Shown: positions 1-4,943 of the stretch, piece after piece
Numbering within the stretch: position 1 is the stretch's first letter
Layout of the letters: each line of letters starts with the position of its first letter
Assembly: GCA_019241735.1 (NCBI GenBank)
Contig: JAFAWN010000224.1
Span: forward strand, 1-5,642
Length of the DNA stretch: 5,642 nucleotides
DNA from: Terriglobales bacterium
GTDB taxonomy: Bacteria > Acidobacteriota > Terriglobia > Terriglobales > Acidobacteriaceae
Direction: 5' to 3'
Position numbers and translations under genes: made by a program
The notes under the pieces: model-generated
The model's database searches: none
Told to the model about the DNA's origin: nothing
What the model saw: only the letters and a program-made list of their open reading frames with translations

Positions 1-112
1 CCGCTAGTCAAGGCTTCCGGCTACTTGCATTCCCCGGCTACCATCCTAAGCGACGTGCGTTCGCGCCACGAACAAGCGCCGCCGCGCAACCTGGCTCTCG
101 CCATCCCCGCCC

Positions 113-142
113 TTGTCCCCGCCCGCCTTCCGCCTGTAGCAT
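113..142 (+). promoter_or_regulatory. Possible sigma70-type promoter for the dehydrogenase-aminotransferase unit
   Basis: TTGTCC (113-118) matches TTGACA at four of six positions. It is followed after 18 bases by TAGCAT (137-142), which fits the TAnnnT form of a -10 box. Transcription would begin near 149, giving a leader of about 43 bases before the ATG at 192. Such matches arise by chance in a stretch this long. A second candidate -10 box, TACCAT at 39-44, competes with it. Confidence 0.2.
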
Positions 143-180
143 AGACATTCGGACTTTTATCCAGCACGCTCCGGCGCGCT

Positions 181-187
181 GAGGAGG
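181..187 (+). promoter_or_regulatory. Ribosome binding site of the aldehyde dehydrogenase gene
   Basis: GAGGAGG is a near-perfect complement to the 16S rRNA 3' end. It ends 4 bases before the ATG at 192, which is slightly close. It decides the start at 192 over the in-frame ATG at 222, which has no such sequence. Confidence 0.7.
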
Positions 188-191
188 CTTC

Positions 192-1730
192 ATGGCGACC
201 GATACCCTGATAAGCGCCCCCATGCTTGGCAGCAAGACCAAGACCAGGGTGTACAAAAATTTCATTGATGGCGAGTGGGTCGAATCCTCCTCCGGCGAGA
301 CCTTCGAGAACCGGAACCCCGCCGATACCCGTGACGTTGTCGGCATCTTCCAGAAATCGAACGCTGCGGATGTAAACGCCGCCGTCGAGGCCGCCAAACA
401 GGCCTTCAAAAAATGGCGTCTGATGCCTGCCCCGCGCCGCGCAGAACTCGTGTTTCGCGCCGCCGAAATGCTGATCGAGCGCAAAGAAGATTACGCGCGC
501 GAAATGACGCGCGAGATGGGGAAAATCCTCAAGGAAACACGCGGCGACGTGCAGGAAGCAATCGACTGTGCCTACTATATGGCCGGCGAAGGACGCAGGC
601 TTTTCGGCCCCACCACGCCGTCTGAGCTGCCCAATAAATTTGCCATGGCGGTCCGCCAGCCCATCGGCGTCTGCGGAATGATCGCTCCGTGGAATTTTCC
701 CATGGCCATCCCCTCGTGGAAGCTGCTGCCCGCCATCGTTTGCGGCAACACTTGCGTCATCAAGCCCGCGCAGGATACTCCGCTCTCCACCTTCAACCTG
801 GTCCGCACCCTGGCCGATGCCGGCCTTCCCAAAGGCGTTATTAACGTAGTCGCAGGCTTTGGGCCTGACGCCGGCGCCCCTCTGGTCGAGCATTCCGACG
901 TAAGCGCAATTTCGTTTACCGGCTCCAGCGCGGTTGGCCGGAATGTTGGCATGACTGCGGCGAAAAGTTTCAAGCACTGCTCGCTCGAGCTCGGCGGAAA
1001 AAATCCCATGATCGTGCTCGACGATGCCAACCTCGACCTGGCGGTCGAAGGCGCGCTTTGGGGCGGCTTCGGCACCACCGGCCAGCGTTGCACCGCAACC
1101 AGCAGGATCCTGGTGCAGAAGGGGGTTTACAGCGAGTTTGTAGAATCCTACGTTGAGCGCGCCCAATCTCTGATGGTCGGCAACGGACTCGACGAGAGTA
1201 CTGAGATGGGCCCGGCCATCAATGAGCGCCAGCTTACCAGCGACCTTAATTACGTTGAGATCGGCCGTTCCGAAGGCGCCAAAATTGTCTGCGGCGGCAA
1301 TCGCCTCGACGATGGCGAATACCGCCACGGCTATTTTATGCAGCCGACAGTTTTTACCGACGTCGATCCCCGCATGCGCATCGCGCAGGAAGAAATCTTT
1401 GGTCCCGTAGTTTCAATTATCCCCTGCGAAAATCTCGAGAACGCAATCGAGATCGCCAATGGCATCGAGTACGGCCTCTCTTCCTCACTTTACACCAAGG
1501 ACGTAAACAAGGCCTTTGCCGCCATGCGCGATCTCTACGCCGGCATCACTTACATTAACGCGCCCACAATCGGCGCCGAGGTCCATCTTCCCTTTGGCGG
1601 CGTCAAGGCCACCGGCAATGGACACCGCGAGGGCGGCCTGGGAGCAATTGATTTCTATACTGAATGGAAGGCAATCTACGTTGATTATTCCGATCGCCTG
1701 CAAAAAGCGCAGATTGATCGCGGAGAATAG
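192..1730 (+). CDS. NAD(P)-dependent aldehyde dehydrogenase (ALDH superfamily), substrate unknown
   Basis: Cytosolic enzyme of 512 residues, slightly longer than the roughly 480-500 usual for the family. It oxidises an aldehyde to a carboxylic acid with NAD(P)+. The catalytic set is complete: Asn168 in PWNFP, Lys191 in KPAQ, the FTGSSAVG cofactor turn at 242-249, the general base Glu266 in LELGGK, the nucleophile Cys300 in GQRCT, and Glu401 in EEIFGP. The PFGGVKATGNG segment at 467-477 is the usual C-terminal signature. Gln194 sits where NAD-preferring enzymes often carry Glu, so NADP+ use is possible. The INAPTIGAEVHLPFGG stretch recalls uncharacterised bacterial ALDHs related to the antiquitin/semialdehyde group rather than betaine-aldehyde enzymes, but this is from memory. 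The start at 192 is fixed by GAGGAGG at 181-187. The aminotransferase follows after 17 bases, so co-transcription is likely, and a semialdehyde from amino-acid breakdown is a reasonable guess for the substrate. Family assignment is very secure; substrate is not. Confidence 0.97.
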   Translation: MATDTLISAPMLGSKTKTRVYKNFIDGEWVESSSGETFENRNPADTRDVVGIFQKSNAADVNAAVEAAKQAFKKWRLMPAPRRAELVFRAAEMLIERKEDYAREMTREMGKILKETRGDVQEAIDCAYYMAGEGRRLFGPTTPSELPNKFAMAVRQPIGVCGMIAPWNFPMAIPSWKLLPAIVCGNTCVIKPAQDTPLSTFNLVRTLADAGLPKGVINVVAGFGPDAGAPLVEHSDVSAISFTGSSAVGRNVGMTAAKSFKHCSLELGGKNPMIVLDDANLDLAVEGALWGGFGTTGQRCTATSRILVQKGVYSEFVESYVERAQSLMVGNGLDESTEMGPAINERQLTSDLNYVEIGRSEGAKIVCGGNRLDDGEYRHGYFMQPTVFTDVDPRMRIAQEEIFGPVVSIIPCENLENAIEIANGIEYGLSSSLYTKDVNKAFAAMRDLYAGITYINAPTIGAEVHLPFGGVKATGNGHREGGLGAIDFYTEWKAIYVDYSDRLQKAQIDRGE

Positions 1731-1747
1731 CCTTAAGGCTGAAGCCT

Positions 1748-2962
1748 ATGCCGGTCACCCAAGCTCGTGAAATCGCCGCTGCGTCGCGACTGGACAACGT
1801 CCGCTACGCGATCCGCGACCTGAACTCCGTCGCCGAGGCCGTTACCCGCCAAGGCCACAAAGTGCTTCCGCTTAATCTCGGCGATCCCCTCAGTTTCGAC
1901 TTTGAAACTCCCGCGCACATAATCGAAGCCGTCTACAAAGCCATGCGCGATGGCAAGAATGGATACGCGCCATCCCCCGGCATTCCGGAGGCGCTCGAAG
2001 CCATTCGCGGCGAGGCGGCGCGCAAGGGCATCACCAACATTCAAGATGTGTTCGTCACCTCCGGCGCCAGCGAGGCGGTGGACGCATGCCTGACCGCTCT
2101 GCTCAATCCCGGCGATGACCTGCTCACTCCCTGCCCTGATTATCCGCTGTATTCGGCAGTGCTTTCCAAGCTCGGCATCAAACCGAATCTGTATTTTCTC
2201 AATGAAGAAGACGGCTGGCAGCCTGAACTGGACAACATGCGCCGCCGCATCACCCCCCGCACTCGCGGTATTGTGCTGATCAATCCTAATAATCCGACCG
2301 GCTCCGTCTGCTCGCGTTCCATGCTGGAGCAGATCGCCGACATTGCCCGCGAGCACAATCTCATAATTTTTGCGGATGAAATTTACGACAAGCTGATTCT
2401 CGATGAGCGCGATCAGCACGTTTCAATCGCCGCCATCGCCCCCGACGTCCCCGTGGTCACCCTCGGCGGCATGTCAAAGAATTACCTCGTGCCCGGCTGG
2501 CGTATCGGATGGGGCGTGGTCAGCGGAGACGCGGCCGTGGTCAAGCCCTACATCGACGGAGTTCAGCGGTTGTTGCGCGCGCGCTTGTGTGCCAACCATC
2601 CCGAACAGTACGCCATTAAAGCTGCGCTCGAAGGCCCGCAGGACCATCTGATCGAAGTCCGTCGCAAGCTTGCCGCCCGCCGCGATCTGACGGTGAAATC
2701 ATGCAACTCCACCCCGCACATGAGTTGTGTGCCCCCGCGCGGCGCGTTCTACGCTTTTCCCCGCATCGAAATCCCCGAAGGCGACGATGTTTTCGTCAAG
2801 GAACTGCTGCTTCAAAAGTATGTTCTAGTGGTGCACGGCTCTGGCTTCGGACAGAAGCCCGGCACCCAGCATTTCCGCATCGTTTTTCTGCCGGACGAGG
2901 CCACGCTTACCAGGGCCTACGCCTCCATGCGCGACTTCATGGCAAACCGGTACGGTGCCTGA
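1748..2962 (+). CDS. alaA: PLP-dependent class I/II aminotransferase, AlaA-like (glutamate-pyruvate type)
   Basis: Cytosolic fold-type I transaminase of 404 residues, the usual length for E. coli AlaA. It moves an amino group between an amino acid and a 2-oxo acid, most likely alanine/pyruvate with glutamate/2-oxoglutarate. The PLP site is complete: Tyr132 (ring stacking), Asn182 in NPNNPTG, Asp210 and Tyr213 in ADEIYD, the Schiff-base Lys244 in GGMSKNY, and Arg252 in GWRIGW. Arg377 in HFRIVF should bind the substrate carboxylate. Stretches that recall AlaA include LDNVRYAIR (15-23), ITPRTRGIVLINPNNPTG (168-185), NLIIFADEIYDKL (204-216) and the RARLCAN region (277-283). The ATG lies 17 bases after the dehydrogenase stop and has only a weak AAGG (1734-1737) in front, so translation may be coupled to the upstream gene. 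The symbol rests on remembered similarity. Other substrates within this clade (valine, aspartate or an aromatic acid) are possible. Confidence 0.93.
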   Translation: MPVTQAREIAAASRLDNVRYAIRDLNSVAEAVTRQGHKVLPLNLGDPLSFDFETPAHIIEAVYKAMRDGKNGYAPSPGIPEALEAIRGEAARKGITNIQDVFVTSGASEAVDACLTALLNPGDDLLTPCPDYPLYSAVLSKLGIKPNLYFLNEEDGWQPELDNMRRRITPRTRGIVLINPNNPTGSVCSRSMLEQIADIAREHNLIIFADEIYDKLILDERDQHVSIAAIAPDVPVVTLGGMSKNYLVPGWRIGWGVVSGDAAVVKPYIDGVQRLLRARLCANHPEQYAIKAALEGPQDHLIEVRRKLAARRDLTVKSCNSTPHMSCVPPRGAFYAFPRIEIPEGDDVFVKELLLQKYVLVVHGSGFGQKPGTQHFRIVFLPDEATLTRAYASMRDFMANRYGA

Positions 2963-3073
2963 GCGAGCGCGAGCTCCCCAGCGAACATCGCCTTGACTGA
3001 AACATTCCGGCCCGCCTCACGCCGCTAGTCCGTAGCCAACCCTTGCATCCCGATTACAATCGCATACATAATA
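2963..3073. other. Intergenic region between the aminotransferase and PHP genes
   Basis: It holds no ORF of note and no convincing terminator. A 4-bp stem GAGC-GCGA-GCTC just after the aminotransferase stop has a GNRA-type loop but no T-run. The right half carries the promoter-like block with CCGCTAGTC (3022-3030), CTTGCAT (3042-3048) and TACAAT (3055-3060). There is no Shine-Dalgarno sequence before the next ATG. Confidence 0.6.
3033..3060 (+). promoter_or_regulatory. Promoter-like element directly upstream of the PHP gene
   Basis: TACAAT at 3055-3060 is a five-of-six match to the TATAAT -10 box. TAGCCA at 3033-3038, 16 bases before it, matches TTGACA at four of six positions. Transcription would start near 3067, leaving about 7 bases before the ATG at 3074. 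This agrees with the absence of any Shine-Dalgarno sequence there and implies a leaderless or nearly leaderless mRNA. The same TACAATC string recurs at 4900-4906, ahead of the last gene. Confidence 0.4.
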
Positions 3074-3811
3074 ATGATCGACATTCATTGCCATATCCTG
3101 GCTGAAGTTGACGATGGCCCCAGATCTTTTGAAGATTCCACCGAGATGTGCCGCCTCGCGGCCGCCGACGGAATCGAGCATATTGTCGCTACACCCCACG
3201 CCAATGAGCGCTATCACTACGACCGCGACTACCTCGACGGATTACTGGTCCATCTGCGGAAATCTGTCGGGCCAGTTCCGCGCCTCACCCTGGGATGTGA
3301 TTTGCATTTCTCTTACGACAATTTTCTTGCCGTCATGGCTCTTCCTCAGCGCTATACCATCGAGGGCGGGCGGTATCTGCTGGTCGAGTTGAATAACTAC
3401 AGCATCCCCGTTCAAGTGGACGAATGTTTCACCCAGTTGCGAACTAAAGGCGTGCATCCCATCATCACCCATCCCGAGCGCAACCCCATCCTGCAACAGA
3501 ATCCGCTACGTGTTTTGCAATGGATCGATCTCGGATGTGCAGTGCAGGTGACCGGGTCCGCGCTAACCGGCGGATGGGGAGAGCGCGCCTGGCACGCCGC
3601 GCAGTGGCTGCTCAAACGAAATGCCGTTCACATCATCGCTAGCGACGCGCATGATCTCGTCCGCCGCCGCCCCGGACTTTCTTCTGCCCGCGAGGCCGCC
3701 GCCGAAGTCTGCGGCGAAGACGTCGCCCACGCTCTTGTCGATGCCAACCCCCGCGCCGTTGTCGACGGCCAGTCCCTGCCCTACTTCCCCGCGCCGCTTG
3801 CAAAAATCTAG
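3074..3811 (+). CDS. PHP-domain metal-dependent phosphatase, CpsB/YwqE-like (protein-tyrosine phosphatase family)
   Basis: Cytosolic protein of 245 residues, near the family's usual 240-255, with no signal peptide or membrane segment. CpsB, Cps4B and YwqE use a three-metal centre to remove phosphate from tyrosines, typically on bacterial tyrosine kinases that control polysaccharide export. Metal ligands visible in order: His5 and His7 (IHCH), Asp13/Asp14 (DDGP), His42 (TPHAN), Asp76 (GCDLHF), Glu105 (LLVELN), His133 (THPERN), and Asp191 with His193 (SDAHD). Position 76 is normally Glu in CpsB, so Asp is a conservative change. The ATG at 3074 is the natural start: MIDIHCH begins as family members do, and no start codon lies in frame shortly upstream. 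No Shine-Dalgarno sequence is present. No kinase, Wzx, Wzy or glycosyltransferase gene adjoins it, so a role in exopolysaccharide control is inferred from family only. Histidinol phosphatase or another phosphoesterase activity is the main alternative. Confidence 0.9.
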   Translation: MIDIHCHILAEVDDGPRSFEDSTEMCRLAAADGIEHIVATPHANERYHYDRDYLDGLLVHLRKSVGPVPRLTLGCDLHFSYDNFLAVMALPQRYTIEGGRYLLVELNNYSIPVQVDECFTQLRTKGVHPIITHPERNPILQQNPLRVLQWIDLGCAVQVTGSALTGGWGERAWHAAQWLLKRNAVHIIASDAHDLVRRRPGLSSAREAAAEVCGEDVAHALVDANPRAVVDGQSLPYFPAPLAKI

Positions 3812-4025
3812 GTTTGCCGCGATAGCCGCGCTGCGGATAAGCAGTGTTAGAGCGGCCCGTCAGCAGGCCTTCCGCTTAGCGGAGAGCCGCGTGCTGGTCC
3901 GCTTTTGGCTGTTGTGCGTTTTTTACTGCTTCATTCCCCAGGAACTTCACTGTGATCAGCCCCGTATCTTAATGGACGCTCGTTACGGACAGAGCCATGT
4001 GCGTCAATTGATTCTCAGAACTTTC
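3812..4025. other. Intergenic region with hairpins ahead of the CPBP protease gene
   Basis: The CPBP reading frame is open through all of this stretch, but the translation upstream of 4026 is Cys- and Arg-rich and unlike the family, so I treat it as mostly non-coding. It contains a short CCGC-GCT-GCGG hairpin (3826-3836), a stronger hairpin at 3867-3887, and a run of six T (3919-3924). Alternative starts for the next gene are GTG 3891, preceded by GGAGAG (3881-3886), and ATG 3972. Confidence 0.5.
3867..3887 (+). other. Imperfect RNA hairpin, possible terminator remnant or translation control element
   Basis: The arms 3867-3875 and 3879-3887 pair around a TTA loop. There are seven Watson-Crick pairs, one G-T pair and one C-A mismatch. 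The nearest T-run (3919-3924) is over 30 bases downstream, so this is not a standard Rho-independent terminator. Its 3' arm contains GGAGAG, which would be a ribosome binding site if translation began at GTG 3891. In that case the hairpin would mask it. Confidence 0.3.
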
Positions 4026-4733
4026 ATGAAAAAAACTTGGATTTTTCAATCTCAGCGGGAGACGTACCGCGCGATCGCCAACCCTCTCCATACTGCATTA
4101 GTTATTTTCATAGAGTGTGCGAACGCGTACTTCGGCAAAATTCATGCCGACGCAATGCGCCATGCGCAGACGGTAAATCGCCTCGGCTTGTATGGTCGAA
4201 CCATCCTTATAGAGTGGCTTATTCTCGCAATCGTTCTTGTCGGTGTCGTCATCCACGGTTCCGCTGTGGCCGCTGTCCTCGGAGAGCGCTGGCGTTCCCG
4301 GCAAAAGTTTCTTCAGGATTTAGCCATAGCCATTGTGCTCTTGATGCTCTCAATCGCCGTCCCCTCGCTACTTGGGCCGCATACTTCGCATGGCTCCGCA
4401 AATCCCGCAGTCCAATACCTGCTGCCCCAATCGACACCGGAAAGATTGTTATGGCTGTTCGTGGCGATCAGCGCTGGGATTTGTGAAGAAGCGGTGTATC
4501 GGGGTTATCTTCAGCATCAATTCATAGCGTTTACTGGCAGCGCTCCAGTTGGAATAGCGCTGTCCGCCATCGCATTTGGCGCAAGCCATGCGTATCAGGG
4601 AGTTCGATTTGTAATTTTGATCAGCCTGAGTGGCGCCATCATGGGCATCGCCGCATTTTTCCGCAAAAGCGTTCGCCCCGGAATGATCGCGCACATCTCA
4701 CAAGATCTGTTTGCTCTTTTCATAAGGCATTAG
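4026..4733 (+). CDS. CPBP family intramembrane metalloprotease (Abi/CAAX protease-like)
   Basis: Membrane protein of 235 residues from the chosen start. CPBP proteins are relatives of eukaryotic Rce1 prenyl-protein proteases. Bacterial members serve in bacteriocin immunity, protein maturation or regulation, and most have no known substrate. All three motifs are intact: EExxxR at 154-159 (EEAVYR), FxxxH at 184-188 (FGASH), and HxxxD at 223-227 (HISQD). Hydrophobic segments lie at about 22-38, 58-77, 97-115, 140-152, 170-187, 195-212 and 219-233. The ATG at 4026 gives a short basic N-terminus (MKKTW) just before the first hydrophobic segment, as expected, but has no Shine-Dalgarno sequence. ATG 3972 (253 aa) and GTG 3891 (280 aa, with GGAGAG upstream) remain possible. 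Base composition looks more AT-rich than the flanking genes, which may mean later acquisition. It probably stands alone, with gaps of over 200 bases on both sides. Confidence 0.85.
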   Translation: MKKTWIFQSQRETYRAIANPLHTALVIFIECANAYFGKIHADAMRHAQTVNRLGLYGRTILIEWLILAIVLVGVVIHGSAVAAVLGERWRSRQKFLQDLAIAIVLLMLSIAVPSLLGPHTSHGSANPAVQYLLPQSTPERLLWLFVAISAGICEEAVYRGYLQHQFIAFTGSAPVGIALSAIAFGASHAYQGVRFVILISLSGAIMGIAAFFRKSVRPGMIAHISQDLFALFIRH

Positions 4734-4899
4734 CCGGATTCTGGCCCGGGGCGTACCCCATGCTGAGCCGCTTTTTGCCTGCGCGGGCTTCTGATCTCTC
4801 GTGTTCGTGGGTTCCGATGCACAGCCTGCACTTGCCTCAATCATCCCCGGGCGAATTCACAGCCGCCTCTTTACCCGGATCGCCGCCGCATTCATGCAC

Positions 4900-4905
4900 T
4901 ACAAT
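4900..4905 (+). promoter_or_regulatory. Candidate -10 box for the SDR gene
   Basis: TACAAT matches the -10 consensus at five of six positions and lies 38 bases before the ATG at 4944. Transcription would start near 4912, leaving a leader of about 32 bases that includes the GGAG. I see no good -35 hexamer at the normal distance. The same TACAATC string occurs at 3055-3061. Confidence 0.35.
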
Positions 4906-4931
4906 CACAGGCTCGCCCTGGACCTTGTCTC

Positions 4932-4935
4932 GGAG
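4932..4935 (+). promoter_or_regulatory. Ribosome binding site of the SDR gene
   Basis: GGAG lies 8 bases before the ATG at 4944, an ideal distance. It supports that start over any other in the region. Confidence 0.6.
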
Positions 4936-4943
4936 ACCCGACC

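Larger units (their letters stand above)
1..191. other. Upstream intergenic or leader region of the aldehyde dehydrogenase gene
   Basis: No gene can be supported here. Two plus-strand frames stay open for much of it (frame 1 to a TAG at 142-144, frame 3 to a TGA at 179-181), but neither translation resembles a known protein and both are rich in Pro, Ala and Arg, as GC-rich non-coding DNA often is. The tail of an upstream gene ending at 144 cannot be excluded. The start of the region (1-44) shares CCGCTAGTC, CTTGCAT and a TAC-AT box with the region upstream of the PHP gene near 3022-3060. A possible sigma70-like promoter lies at 113-142 and a strong RBS at 181-187. Confidence 0.5.
4734..4943. 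other. Intergenic region between the CPBP gene and the SDR gene
   Basis: No gene is supported. A GGGG-CGTA-CCCC stem (4748-4759) lies 15 bases after the CPBP stop, with five T at 4772-4776. The stem is short and the T-run is 12 bases away, so at best it is a weak terminator. The right half holds a TACAAT box (4900-4905) and the RBS for the SDR gene (4932-4935). Confidence 0.5.

Noticed and set aside
1..144. Possible C-terminal end of an upstream gene in frame 1, ending with TAG at 142-144
   Set aside because: The frame is open from the edge, but so is another frame on the same strand. The peptide is low in complexity (Pro/Ala/Leu) and unrecognised. It also contains promoter-like strings. It cannot be excluded without the sequence to the left.
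21..1328. Long minus-strand open frame (435 codons) opposite the aldehyde dehydrogenase
   Set aside because: It is antisense to a gene with all catalytic motifs. The translation shows no recognisable domain, and long antisense frames are common in GC-rich genes with C/G third positions.
1733..2419. Minus-strand open frame (228 codons) opposite the aminotransferase
   Set aside because: It is a shadow of the aminotransferase, with no recognisable protein or start signal.
2963..2985. Terminator hairpin after the aminotransferase
   Set aside because: Only a 4-bp stem (GAGC/GCTC) is present, with no T-tract.
3043..3072. TTGCAT (3043-3048) as a -35 box with CATAAT (3067-3072) as the -10 box
   Set aside because: Transcription would begin inside the PHP coding region. 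The TACAAT box at 3055-3060 gives a workable start instead.
4748..4776. Rho-independent terminator after the CPBP gene (GGGG-CGTA-CCCC, then five T)
   Set aside because: The stem is only 4 bp and the T-run is 12 bases downstream of it, so it does not meet the normal terminator form.
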